Origin: Actinophytocola oryzae
Lineage (GTDB): Bacteria; Actinomycetota; Actinomycetes; Mycobacteriales; Pseudonocardiaceae
Assembly (NCBI RefSeq): GCF_004364325.1
Contig: NZ_SOCP01000009.1
Span: 62,001-126,000, forward strand
Reading direction: 5' to 3'
DNA length: 64,000 bases
The notes beneath the pieces are model-generated. The model was not told the origin of the DNA. It searched no databases and worked only from the letters and a program-made list of their open reading frames with translations. A program made the translations under genes and the position numbers. Positions within the stretch are counted from its first letter, which is position 1. Every line of letters begins with the position of its first letter. Shown one piece after another: positions 18,445 to 27,119 of the stretch.

Positions 18445-21269
18445 GCCGCGGGCGCGTCGGACACCAGCAGGGTCTGCCGCCACGTCCGGCCGCCGTCCCC
18501 GCTCGCCCGGATCGCCAAAGCCCTACGGGCCGCCGGGTCCGACGGGCCGGCGAACAACAACAGATCCGGCCGCACCGTCTGCAGCAGGCTGCCCTCCACC
18601 TTCGGGACCGACAGCCCCGCCTGCGGCGCGTACGGCGCGGCCAGCGACCGGCCGCCGTCCGTGCTGTACGCGTCCACCCGGTTGGCGCCCGTGCCCTGGT
18701 TGCGGCTGTTGAAGTACACCCGCCCGTCGGGCAGCTGCGCCGCGGTCGTCTCGTTCGCCGCCACGACCGTGGCCGTCCGGTCCTCGGTGAAGCCGATCCG
18801 CCACGTACGGCCACCGTCGTCACTGATCAGGTCGTGGCCGCCGTAGTACTTCGCCTCCGTGCCCACGTCCGTCGAACCGGCGGGCGGCGCCGAGGAATGG
18901 TTCGCAGGCACGACGATCCGCCCGCTCCGCAACACGATCGCGTGACCCGGCCCCGTGGCGTACCAGCGCCAGTCGGCCTTCTTCGCGACGTTCGTGATCT
19001 CCTTCTCCCTCGACCACGAACGGCCCCCGTCGGTGCTGCGCTGCACGTACACCCGGCGGCTGTCCTGCGCGGACGCCGTGCCGGACATGATCTCCTTCTC
19101 GGTGACCCGCCCGTTGCGCGTGGTCAGCAACACGACGGTGCCGTCCGGCGACACGACGGGCGCGGGGTTACCGGCCGTCGCGTCGCCGTTGTCCGACACC
19201 ACGGTCATCGGACCCCACGTGCAGCCGCCGTCGGAAGAACGGCGTTGCACGACCCGGATCGCGCCGGTGTCACCGGCGGACTCGACCCGGCCTTCCGCGA
19301 ACGCCAGCACCGTGCCGTCCTTCGCACGAACCACGGCCGGGATACGGAAGGTGTTGTAACCCTGCGTGCCGGACACGAACGGCACCGAGGTGCAGCCCTG
19401 GCCCGGCAACGACCGCACGGAGTCGAGCGGCAACCGAAGTACCTCCCCGTCACGAATGTCCACATTGGACTGTCGAATCCGGTCAAGCTCCGAAGTGGAC
19501 AGAGCCCGGCGGTACAGGCGCACCTCGTCGAGCGAGCCGTCCCACCGCTGCAGGTAGTCCTGACGCTCACCGAGATGGACCTGCCACGCCACGCGCTCGC
19601 TGATCGACCCGGCCACCGCGGGCCCGGACGCCGCCTGCACGCCGTCGACCCACAGCGTCAGCCGGCCATCCGCCCGCTGCAACGCCACGTGGTGCCACTG
19701 GTTGTCCGCGTACGCCGAGGTGGTGGTGATCTGCGACGTGCCCTGCGCGGTCGTCATCAGCGCCACCAGGCGGTTGCCGGCGGGTTCACCACGCAACCAC
19801 AGCTGTGGCGCGGTGTTCATGCCACCCACCCACAGCAACGCCTGCTGGCCCGTCTGGGCGCCGTAACGGAACCACGCCGTGTAGGTGAGGTCGCCGTCGC
19901 CGGGCAGCTGCGCCGAGTCGTACGGCACCCGCAGGTAGTCGTCGGCTCCGTCGAGGTCGAGCGCGGTCCCGAACTTCCCTGCGACCTGCTGCGGACCACC
20001 CAGCACGTACGCGTCGGCGTGCGACTTCGACGTGTCCGGCGTGGTCGGGCCGACCGGCTTCCTGCCGCCCAGGTAGTCCTCGGTGAAGCGGGCGAACCGG
20101 ATCTCGTCGCGTGCGTCGACCGGACCACCCTCGTACAGCAGGCCGATCTCGGCGTCGCGCACGCGTGACGAGCTGATCTGCACGAGATCCGAGTAACCGG
20201 ACCAGTCCGAGGTGATCCGCGTGCCCTGCTCGGCCGCCTCGAAGCCGCGGCCGCCGTCGTAGGACGAGCGGATCATCATCCAGCGCCTGCGGTCGGTGTC
20301 GGACGGGGACGAGAACAGCATCCGGTCGGGGCCGGGGCGGTCGAGGCGCAACACCGCACCCTGCACGGTCGGCGTCACCAGGTCGGGAATCGACGTCCAC
20401 TGTGTACTGAAGGTGTTCCCGCCGTCCCTGCTGATCGCGTACGTGCGGTTGCCGACCGACGTGCCGCCCTGCTCGCGGGCGTTCGCGTACACCGAACCGT
20501 CCGCCAGCTCGGTGACCGTGATCTCCTGCGGCTTCTGGGTGAACGTGCCACCCTGCGGGAACCTCGTCCTCCCGTTCGCGCCGACGTGCCAGCTGCGGCC
20601 GTGGTCGTCGCTGTACACGAGCGCGCCGTCGTTGCGGTAGGACGCGGTGCCGTCGCTGACCTCACCGCTGATGCCGAACACGAGCCGACCCGCGTGACGC
20701 CCCCTGGTCAGCTGGATGCCGTGCACGGGACCGGTGGCGACCCACCAGTCCCACTCGGGCAGCTTCATCTGCGTACTCGTGTCGACCGGCGCGGACCAGG
20801 TGACGCCGTCGTCGTCGCTGTACTGCACGTGCGGGAAGCGTGGGCACGGCGTGTCACACGCCTTGTCGTCGGTGCGACCCTTGTTGTAGGTGCTGACCAG
20901 GATGATGCGACCGGTCGTCTGGTCGACGATCGGCACGGGGTTGCCGTGCGTGTCGCCGCCGCCCTCGTTGACCAGCCGCAGCGGCGACCACGTGCGGCCA
21001 CCGTCCGTGGAGCGCTTGACCACGAGGTCGATGTCCCCGGTGTCGCCGCAGTCGTTCACGCGGCCCTCGGCGAACGCCAGCAGGGTGCCCTTCTTGCTCC
21101 TGACGATCGCCGGGATGCGGAAGCAGGCGTAGCCCTGCTCATTCGCGGCCTTGAACAGCACCTGCTGGTCAAGGGTGGGCGGTGGGGCCGGTGCCGGCTC
21201 GGCGGCGGCGGACTGGGTGAGCCCGGCCGCCACCACAACGGACAACAGTCCTGCCAGTAACGCTTTCAC
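18327..21269 (-). CDS. secreted tandem-domain sialidase (GH33-LamG-GH33)
   Basis: 980 residues from GTG with AGAGGA 7 nt upstream; the product starts with signal peptide KALLAGLLSVVVAAGLTQSA. Two complete sialidase propellers are present: the first at about 30-420 with R51 in CFRIPAIV and Asp boxes STDGGRTW, SDDDGVTW and SRDGGNTF; the second at about 630-975 with TFRIPAVV and Asp boxes SSDGGCTW, STDGGRSW, SDDGGRTW and SGDGGRTW. Between them (about 435-600) is a LamG/concanavalin-like carbohydrate-binding domain (DGADDYLRVP, LTYTAWFRYG, QWHHVALQRADGRLTLWVDG). It would release sialic acid outside the cell. It is the last gene of the importer operon, 11 nt after the ATPase gene. Two catalytic propellers in one chain are unusual. 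Confidence 0.92.
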   Translation of the reverse strand: MKALLAGLLSVVVAAGLTQSAAAEPAPAPPPTLDQQVLFKAANEQGYACFRIPAIVRSKKGTLLAFAEGRVNDCGDTGDIDLVVKRSTDGGRTWSPLRLVNEGGGDTHGNPVPIVDQTTGRIILVSTYNKGRTDDKACDTPCPRFPHVQYSDDDGVTWSAPVDTSTQMKLPEWDWWVATGPVHGIQLTRGRHAGRLVFGISGEVSDGTASYRNDGALVYSDDHGRSWHVGANGRTRFPQGGTFTQKPQEITVTELADGSVYANAREQGGTSVGNRTYAISRDGGNTFSTQWTSIPDLVTPTVQGAVLRLDRPGPDRMLFSSPSDTDRRRWMMIRSSYDGGRGFEAAEQGTRITSDWSGYSDLVQISSSRVRDAEIGLLYEGGPVDARDEIRFARFTEDYLGGRKPVGPTTPDTSKSHADAYVLGGPQQVAGKFGTALDLDGADDYLRVPYDSAQLPGDGDLTYTAWFRYGAQTGQQALLWVGGMNTAPQLWLRGEPAGNRLVALMTTAQGTSQITTTSAYADNQWHHVALQRADGRLTLWVDGVQAASGPAVAGSISERVAWQVHLGERQDYLQRWDGSLDEVRLYRRALSTSELDRIRQSNVDIRDGEVLRLPLDSVRSLPGQGCTSVPFVSGTQGYNTFRIPAVVRAKDGTVLAFAEGRVESAGDTGAIRVVQRRSSDGGCTWGPMTVVSDNGDATAGNPAPVVSPDGTVVLLTTRNGRVTEKEIMSGTASAQDSRRVYVQRSTDGGRSWSREKEITNVAKKADWRWYATGPGHAIVLRSGRIVVPANHSSAPPAGSTDVGTEAKYYGGHDLISDDGGRTWRIGFTEDRTATVVAANETTAAQLPDGRVYFNSRNQGTGANRVDAYSTDGGRSLAAPYAPQAGLSVPKVEGSLLQTVRPDLLLFAGPSDPAARRALAIRASGDGGRTWRQTLLVSDAPAAYSDLVQLSGSTVGLLYETGVSGSSETITFRQLPMRDVD

Positions 21270-21280
21270 GACCACGTCCT

Positions 21281-22240
21281 CTACGACTCGGGGTGAATGC
21301 AGCGATAGGTGTGGCCCGCGCCTGCCGTGGTGAGCGGCGGCAGCTCTGCCGCACACTCCTCGGTCGCCTTCCAGCACCTGGTACGGAAGTTGCAGCCACT
21401 CGGCGGGTTCGTCGCCGACGGCACCGGTCCGGACAGGACGATCGGCGCCACGGCGTGCCGGAGGCTCGGGGTGGCTGAGAACAACGCACGCATGTAGGGG
21501 TGGTGCGTGCTCGCCGGCACAGCCGATGCCGGCGCCGCCTCGACGATCCTGCCGAGGTACATCGTGATGATCCGGTCGCTCATCCTGCGGACGGTCTGGA
21601 TGTCGTGCGACACGAACACCATCGCGAGACCGAGCCGCTCCCGCAGGTCGATGAGCAGGTTGAGGATCTGGGCACGCACCGAGACGTCCAGTGCGGAGGT
21701 CGGCTCGTCGGCGACGAGGAGCTTCGGGCGCAACGCCAGCGCGCGGGCGATCGCGACGCGTTGCCGCTGGCCGCCCGAAAGCTGGCCGGGCACCGCGTCG
21801 GCGACGCTGTCCGGCAGGCCCACCAACGACATCAGCTCACGGACCCGCTCGTCACGCTCGTCGGACGTGCCCACCCGGTGCACGTCGAGTGGATCGCGGA
21901 TGATCTTCGCGATCGAGAGGCGCCGGTTCAGCGCGGTCGTCGGGTCCTGGAAGATCATGCCGACGTCACGGCCGAACCGCTCGGCCCGCTGCGTCGTGCT
22001 CATGCCCCACAACGACTCGCCGCCGTACCGCACGGTGCCCTGCGTGGGTTGCTGCAAGCCGACGATCACCCTGGCCAAAGTGGACTTTCCGCACCCGGAC
22101 TCGCCGACAACGCCGACAGTCTCACCCGGGTCCAGCCTCAGGTGCGCGTCGGTGAGCGCGTACACGTCGTCATGCCCGAAGATCCGACGCGCCCTCACCT
22201 GGTGCACGACATGCACACCGTCCAGCTCAAGCAGACTCAT
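21281..22240 (-). CDS. Opp/Dpp-type ABC transporter ATPase (OppF-like)
   Basis: 319 residues. Walker A GESGCGKST (about 46-54), Q-loop FQDP, signature LSGGQRQRVAIARAL, Walker B LLVADEPTSALD and switch VSHD are intact. The C-terminal oligopeptide/dipeptide-transporter extension contains a Cys motif GCNFRTRCWKATEEC typical of the OppD/F family. It overlaps the upstream permease-ATPase fusion by 14 nt, supplying the second ATPase needed for the heterodimer. Confidence 0.93.
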   Translation of the reverse strand: MSLLELDGVHVVHQVRARRIFGHDDVYALTDAHLRLDPGETVGVVGESGCGKSTLARVIVGLQQPTQGTVRYGGESLWGMSTTQRAERFGRDVGMIFQDPTTALNRRLSIAKIIRDPLDVHRVGTSDERDERVRELMSLVGLPDSVADAVPGQLSGGQRQRVAIARALALRPKLLVADEPTSALDVSVRAQILNLLIDLRERLGLAMVFVSHDIQTVRRMSDRIITMYLGRIVEAAPASAVPASTHHPYMRALFSATPSLRHAVAPIVLSGPVPSATNPPSGCNFRTRCWKATEECAAELPPLTTAGAGHTYRCIHPES

Positions 22241-24176
22241 GACTCACCACCGGCTGTTCCGCGGGAAAGTGGCAGGCGAAGGCATGGTCGGGATCGCCGG
22301 TGTGTGCGGGCGCCTTCTCGTGGCAGATCGCCTGAGCGGCCGGGCAGCGGTCGGAGAACCGGCAGCCGGGCGAGAAATCGGCGGGGGAAGGCACGACACC
22401 CTTGATCTGGGTGAGCCGCGCCTGGTTCTCCTCCAACGACAACACGGCCGACAGCAGCCCACGCGTGTAGTGGTGGCGTGGCTCGCCGACCACCCGGGCG
22501 ATCGCACCCGTCTCCGCGACCTGCCCGCCATACATGACCACGACACGATCGGCCACTTCGGACACGAGCGCGAGGTCGTGCGACACCAGGACCAACGCGA
22601 ACCCCAGCTCCTCCTGCAGGCGCAGCAGCAACGTCATGATCTGCGCCTGCACCGTCACGTCGAGCGCGGTGGTCGGCTCGTCGGCGACGATCAGCCTGGG
22701 GCTGCGGGACAACGCCATCGCGATCAGCACCCGCTGCCGCTGCCCGCCGGACAGCTCGTGCGGGTAGGACCGCAGCGTCCGCTGCGGGTCGAGGTTCACC
22801 AGTTCGAGCAGCTCGGCCGGGGTGCGGGTGCCGCCGCGCCTCGTGAACTGCCTGAGCTGCGCGCGGATCGTCATCGCCGGGTTGAGCGAGCTGAGCGCGT
22901 CCTGGTAGACCATCGCCAGGTCGTTGCCCAGGTAGCGTCGCCGCTCGCGGGTCCTCAGGGCGAGCAGATCCCGTTGCGCGAAGCGGATCTGACCCGAGAC
23001 CCGGGCCGTCTCCGGCAGCAGACCCATGATCGACAGCGCGGTGATCGTCTTGCCGCAGCCGGACTCGCCGATCAGACCGAGCACCTCGCCAGCCCGCACC
23101 GAGAACGACACGTCGTCGACCACCCGGACACCGTTGTGCCGGTCCCTGAAGGAGATCGCCAGGTGCTCGACGTCCAGCACACTCGGCCTGTCGTCGAGAT
23201 CGCGTGCGTTGGCCGCGAGCCGCTCACCCGTCTCACGCAGGCCCGCGATCGGCAGCACCGGCTCGGCCGGCTTCTCGGCGGGTGCCGCGGCGGCCTTCCT
23301 CGCCTCCCTGCCCGCCTTCGCGCGGCGTGCCGACGGTGTGGCCCACGCGTCGGAGATGCCCTCGGACAGGATGTTCAGTGCCAGCACCGTGATCAGGATC
23401 AACAGGCCGGGGAACAGCGTCGCCCACCAGCCGCCGGTGAGCACCAGGTCCTTGCCGTCGGACAACACCGCGCCCCAGGACGGGTCGGGTGGCTGGATAC
23501 CGGCGCCCACGAACGACAGCGACGCCTCGAACACGATCGCGTCCGCCACCATCACCGTGCAGAACACCAGGATCGGCGCGGCGCAGTTGACCGCGACGTG
23601 CCTGGTCAGGATGTAACGCCGCTTGGCGCCGATGATCCGCTCGGCGTCGACGTAGTCCTCGCCGTACTGGGCAAGGACGTTGGCGCGCACGACACGAGCG
23701 ATCGGTGGTGTGTAGAGGAAGCCGATCGCGAGGATCAGCACCGGGAGACCCCGCCCGAACACCGCGACCAGCACGGCCGCGAGCGCGATGCCGGGGAACG
23801 CCATGACGACGTCGAGGACCCGCATGATCGCCTCGCCGACCCGGCGGTTCGAGGTGGCCGCGACGGCGCCGACCACCGCACCCGCCACCAGGGCGATCGC
23901 GACCGCGCCGAGGCCGACGGCGAGCGACCAGCGGGCGCCGTAGATCAGGCGGGTGTAGATGTCGCGGCCGGAGGAGTCGGTGCCGAACCAGAAGCTCCCG
24001 CCCGGCCCCGCGACGCTGTCGCCGGTGAGGTACGGGTCGTGGTTGGTGACCAGCGGCGCGAGTGCGGCAGCGAGGACCAGCAGCACGAGCACGCCAAGCG
24101 CCACCCAGGACGGCAGGCGCAGCCTCTGGAACCGGGCGCCCCTGCTCAGCCGCCCGGTCAGTCCGGGGCGCATCAC
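22227..24176 (-). CDS. fused Opp/Dpp-type permease and ATPase (OppC-OppD-like)
   Basis: 649 residues combining two usual separate subunits. Residues 1-285 are a DppC-type permease with about six membrane helices and loop AERIIGAKRRYILTRHV; a linker rich in Ala/Lys/Glu (about 285-335) leads to an ATPase with Walker A GESGCGKTI, LSGGQRQRVLIAMAL, LIVADEPTTALD, VSHD and the Cys motif CRFSDRCPAAQAIC. It overlaps the DppB-like gene by 4 nt and the OppF-like gene by 14 nt. From memory, sialic-acid ABC importers of the Opp type (Haemophilus ducreyi Sat, corynebacterial Sia) include such architectures, which supports a sialic acid role but does not prove it. Confidence 0.92.
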   Translation of the reverse strand: MMRPGLTGRLSRGARFQRLRLPSWVALGVLVLLVLAAALAPLVTNHDPYLTGDSVAGPGGSFWFGTDSSGRDIYTRLIYGARWSLAVGLGAVAIALVAGAVVGAVAATSNRRVGEAIMRVLDVVMAFPGIALAAVLVAVFGRGLPVLILAIGFLYTPPIARVVRANVLAQYGEDYVDAERIIGAKRRYILTRHVAVNCAAPILVFCTVMVADAIVFEASLSFVGAGIQPPDPSWGAVLSDGKDLVLTGGWWATLFPGLLILITVLALNILSEGISDAWATPSARRAKAGREARKAAAAPAEKPAEPVLPIAGLRETGERLAANARDLDDRPSVLDVEHLAISFRDRHNGVRVVDDVSFSVRAGEVLGLIGESGCGKTITALSIMGLLPETARVSGQIRFAQRDLLALRTRERRRYLGNDLAMVYQDALSSLNPAMTIRAQLRQFTRRGGTRTPAELLELVNLDPQRTLRSYPHELSGGQRQRVLIAMALSRSPRLIVADEPTTALDVTVQAQIMTLLLRLQEELGFALVLVSHDLALVSEVADRVVVMYGGQVAETGAIARVVGEPRHHYTRGLLSAVLSLEENQARLTQIKGVVPSPADFSPGCRFSDRCPAAQAICHEKAPAHTGDPDHAFACHFPAEQPVVSHESA

Positions 24177-25129
24177 GAGCGGCTCCTCAGCCGTGGGTTC
24201 GCGATCACGTAGAGGATGTCGACAACTAGGTTGACCAGCACGAAGATCGCGGCGATCGTGATCACGAAGCCCTGCACCTTCGCCGTGTCACCGTCCTTGA
24301 CGGCCTGGATCATGTTCTGCCCCATGCCGGGCAGGGCGAACATCGTCTCGATGACCACCGCGCCGCCGAGGAGGAAGCCGACCCGCAGGCCGAGCACGGT
24401 GAGCGGGTTGACCAGGGCGTTCCGCAGCACGTTGCGGCCGACCACCACGACGGGCGGCAGGCCGCCGCCCCTCGCCGTGCGCACGTAGTCCTTGTCCAGC
24501 TCCTCCACCATGGACGTGCGGATGATCCGGGTCAGCTGCGCGGCGACCGGTGCCGCGAGCGCGATCGCAGGCAGTGTCATCGAGTTCAGCCAGCCGCCGA
24601 ACGAGTCCTGCGGGCTGATATAGCCGCTGGTGGGGAAGAGCCCCTGCCCGACGGCCAGCCACTGCACGAGCAGCAGCGCGATCCAGAACGCCGGAGCCGC
24701 CACCCCCGCGAGCGACACGATCCGGATCACCTGGTCGGGCCACCGGTCCCGGAAGATCGCCGACACGACGCCGAACAGCAGCCCGAACACGACCGCGATG
24801 ACGAGGCCCATCAGCGTGAGCTGGATGGTCAGCGGCAGTGCCGTCGAGATGGTGGCGCCCACCGACTGCTTGGTGATGACGCTGGTCCCGAAGTCACCGT
24901 GCAGCAGCTGCCACACGAATCGTCCGTACTGGACCGGCCACGGGTCGAGCAGCCCGTTCTCGCTGCGGAACTGGTCGAGCTGTGCCTCCGTGGGGTTGCT
25001 GTCCCCGAGTGCGGCGATCGCCGGGTCCACCGGCGAGAACCGCATCACGACGAACACGAACAGCGTCACGCCGAGCAGCAGCGGCACCAGCGAGAGCACA
25101 CGCCCGAGCAGCATCCGCAGGATGATCAC
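24173..25129 (-). CDS. Opp/Dpp-type ABC permease (DppB-like)
   Basis: 318 residues, six membrane segments; LLGRVLSLVPLLLGVTLFVF is the first, and the coupling loop is KDYVRTARGGGLPPVVVVGRNVLRNAL near residues 210-240. The C-terminal motif GGAVVIETMFALPGMGQ is the DppB signature. It forms the channel together with the permease half of the fused downstream protein (4-nt overlap). It is separated from the upstream binding-protein gene by 262 nt containing repeats and a strong hairpin, unlike the tight spacing of the rest of the operon. Confidence 0.92.
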   Translation of the reverse strand: MIILRMLLGRVLSLVPLLLGVTLFVFVVMRFSPVDPAIAALGDSNPTEAQLDQFRSENGLLDPWPVQYGRFVWQLLHGDFGTSVITKQSVGATISTALPLTIQLTLMGLVIAVVFGLLFGVVSAIFRDRWPDQVIRIVSLAGVAAPAFWIALLLVQWLAVGQGLFPTSGYISPQDSFGGWLNSMTLPAIALAAPVAAQLTRIIRTSMVEELDKDYVRTARGGGLPPVVVVGRNVLRNALVNPLTVLGLRVGFLLGGAVVIETMFALPGMGQNMIQAVKDGDTAKVQGFVITIAAIFVLVNLVVDILYVIANPRLRSRS

Positions 25130-25208
25130 GAGGCCCCCTCGCCCGCCCTGCCCGACGCTATCAACATGGCAACGAGCGGAGCGTCCGTTCTGCTCCCCGG
25201 ACCCTTAC

Positions 25209-25257
25209 GAGAGTCCCACTCGTGGCCGCATGAACCGGTGTGAGAGTCCCACTCGTG
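25209..25257. repeat. 16-bp direct repeat pair
   Basis: GAGAGTCCCACTCGTG occurs at 25209-25224 and again at 25242-25257, period 33 bp, in the gap between the binding-protein and DppB-like genes. Each copy has a short internal dyad (GAGT-CCC-ACTC). The function is unknown. Farther on, 25299-25317 carries a GCTCCGCGAGCTTCGCTC stretch of the kind also seen near 42317. Confidence 0.6.
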
Positions 25258-25321
25258 CATCGAGCCGCAGGTGGCGCGCCATCCCGGGTGTCTCTGGTTC
25301 GCTCCGCGAGCTTCGCTCACA

Positions 25322-25367
25322 CCGGCGGGCACCGTCCCCTCACCCGCTCGGTGACGGTGCTCGCCGG
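25322..25367 (-). terminator. intra-operon hairpin after the solute-binding gene
   Basis: Arms CCGGCGGGCACCGTC (25322-25336) and GACGGTGCTCGCCGG (25353-25367) pair over 14 of 15 positions with a 16-nt loop. On the minus-strand transcript it lies 24 nt after the binding-protein stop and before the permease genes. It could be a partial terminator or a stabilising 3' end giving more binding protein than permease, a common arrangement in importer operons. Confidence 0.65.
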
Positions 25368-25391
25368 CGTGCTGCCCGCGGTGCGCTCCGA

Positions 25392-27011
25392 TCACGCCCC
25401 GCTCCCCGGCTTCGCCTGGTTGACGTTGAGACCCGGGTAGCCCTGCGCCCGGACCCCGCCGATGGTCTTCGGGTCCCAGGCCGTGCCCAGCTGCGTGAAC
25501 ACCAGCGGGTACACGACGGCCTGGTCGGCGAGCAGGTCGAGCACCTTCTTGGTGGTCTTGTCCCGCTTGCCTGCGTCGGTCTCCGAGGCAGCCTCGTCCA
25601 GCAGTGACGTCAGCTTCTGCTGGTCGGGGCCGGACCACCTGGCGTACTTGGTGGCCACGCCGGCACCCGTGTAGTAGTAACGCACCTGCAGGTCGGGGTC
25701 GTTGCCGAACTGCTGCGCGTTCTGCGTCGTGGCGACGGCCTGGAAGTCGAAACCGCTGTCGAGCTTGGAGAACAACGCCTTGGTGTCCTGGCTGTCCAGA
25801 GTGGTCGTGACGCCGATCGCGTCCCAACCCTCCTTGATGACGTTCACGCAGTCGGCCACCAGCGTGGTGTTCGTCGTGGACAGCGTCACCGAGAGGTTCG
25901 TGACACCGGCCTGCGCCAGCAGGTCCTTCGCCTTGTCGGGGTCGTAGGCCAGGGCGTTGGCCGCCGGCTGGGACTCCGGCAGCTTCGGGTTGATGAACGA
26001 CGTGCCGACCGAGCCCTTGCCCTTCAGGCCCACCTTGAGCATCTTCTCGCGGTCGACCGCGAGGTGGAGTGCCTGGCGCACCAGCTTGTTGTCGAACGGC
26101 GCGTGCGTGGTGTTGAACATCAGCCACAGGTTGTTGCCGCCGTCCGCGAACTGGACCGTGCGACCGTCCTTCTGCAGCTGCTCCGCGTTGGCAGGCGGGA
26201 TGTTCTCGGCGATCTGCGCGGCAGGCCTGGCACCGGAGATCTTCGCGACGCGCGGCGCGGCCTCGACGATCGAGTTCCACAGCATCTTCTTGTACACGGC
26301 GGGACGCGGGCCGTTGTAGTCGTCGAACTTCTCGAAGCGGGTGAACGACAACGGCGCCTGCTCGACCACCTTGTACGGGCCGGAGCCGACGGCCTTGCCC
26401 GCGATCGCGTCGGCCCACCTGCCGTCGAAGACGTGCCTGGGGCAGATCTTGACGGTCTGGAGCCGTTCCAGGACATACGGGAACGGCTTGCTGAGCACGA
26501 ACTCGACCTTCGCGTCGTCGACCTTCCTGACCTCCGTCAGCCACGGCACCAGGAAGGTACGGACCAGGACGTTCTCCTTGGGGTCGAGCGCGCGGGTGAA
26601 CGTGAACACGACGTCGTCCGCGGTGACGGGCTCTCCGTCGTGCCACGTGGCGCCGGCACGCAGCTCGATCTCGAAGGACGTGCCGGTCACGTCCTTCGGC
26701 AGCTCCTTGGCGAGGCCCGCGTAGGACTCGCGGGTGATGGCGTCACCCTCCACAAGGGACTCGTAGCTGTGCAGGATCGCGGCCATCGAGAAGGCCGACG
26801 CGGTCTGCAGCGGGTCCCAGGTCTGGTTGTTGCCGTACCCGATCACCGCGGTGATCGAGTCGACCGTGCTGCCTGTGGCGTTTGTGGACGCCGGACCGCC
26901 ACAAGCGGCGAGACTGGACGAGAAGGCGGCCGCGACCCCGGCGAAACCGGTGAAGCGCAACATGTCCCGACGGCTGAAGGACGGACCGGACCCGGGCGGA
27001 GTTTTCGACAC
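25392..27011 (-). CDS. Opp/Dpp-type ABC solute-binding lipoprotein, Tat signal
   Basis: 539 residues of the SBP family 5. The N-terminus MSKTPPGSGPSFSRRDMLRF carries a twin-arginine motif, followed by a hydrophobic stretch and lipobox SLAAC, so it is a Tat-exported lipoprotein. SYESLVEGDAITRESYAGLA and ATWHDGEPVTADDVVFTFTRALDPK are the family signatures. The second GTG (27011) is chosen as start because the Shine-Dalgarno AGGAGGT (27016-27022) overlaps the first GTG at 27017. Family members bind peptides, nickel, or sugars such as sialic acid; the sialidase at the operon end suggests sialic acid or sialo-oligosaccharide. Confidence 0.92.
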   Translation of the reverse strand: MSKTPPGSGPSFSRRDMLRFTGFAGVAAAFSSSLAACGGPASTNATGSTVDSITAVIGYGNNQTWDPLQTASAFSMAAILHSYESLVEGDAITRESYAGLAKELPKDVTGTSFEIELRAGATWHDGEPVTADDVVFTFTRALDPKENVLVRTFLVPWLTEVRKVDDAKVEFVLSKPFPYVLERLQTVKICPRHVFDGRWADAIAGKAVGSGPYKVVEQAPLSFTRFEKFDDYNGPRPAVYKKMLWNSIVEAAPRVAKISGARPAAQIAENIPPANAEQLQKDGRTVQFADGGNNLWLMFNTTHAPFDNKLVRQALHLAVDREKMLKVGLKGKGSVGTSFINPKLPESQPAANALAYDPDKAKDLLAQAGVTNLSVTLSTTNTTLVADCVNVIKEGWDAIGVTTTLDSQDTKALFSKLDSGFDFQAVATTQNAQQFGNDPDLQVRYYYTGAGVATKYARWSGPDQQKLTSLLDEAASETDAGKRDKTTKKVLDLLADQAVVYPLVFTQLGTAWDPKTIGGVRAQGYPGLNVNQAKPGSGA

Positions 27012-27046
27012 CCGCACCTCCTGAACACGCGTACGTCATCGGACGA

Positions 27047-27107
27047 CATAGGACATGGGATGTCCTATGAATGGCAGAACCATAGGGCGGTGGTCCCGCG
27101 TGGTCAA
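27047..27107 (-). promoter_or_regulatory. promoter and palindromic operator of the importer-sialidase operon
   Basis: A perfect inverted repeat, CATAGGACAT (27047-27056) and ATGTCCTATG (27060-27069) with spacer GGG, sits just downstream of a good minus-strand promoter: -35 TTGACC (27102-27107) and -10 TATGGT (27079-27084) with 17 nt between. The operator would cover the transcription start. The same half-site recurs in tandem at 16304-16324, so both promoters are probably controlled by the FadR/GntR regulator encoded at 14590-15318. Confidence 0.75.
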
Positions 27108-27119
27108 GTAGGTGAGGGT

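Noticed and set aside
25209-25257. CRISPR-like repeat
   Set aside because: Only two 16-bp units, no further spacers or cas genes.
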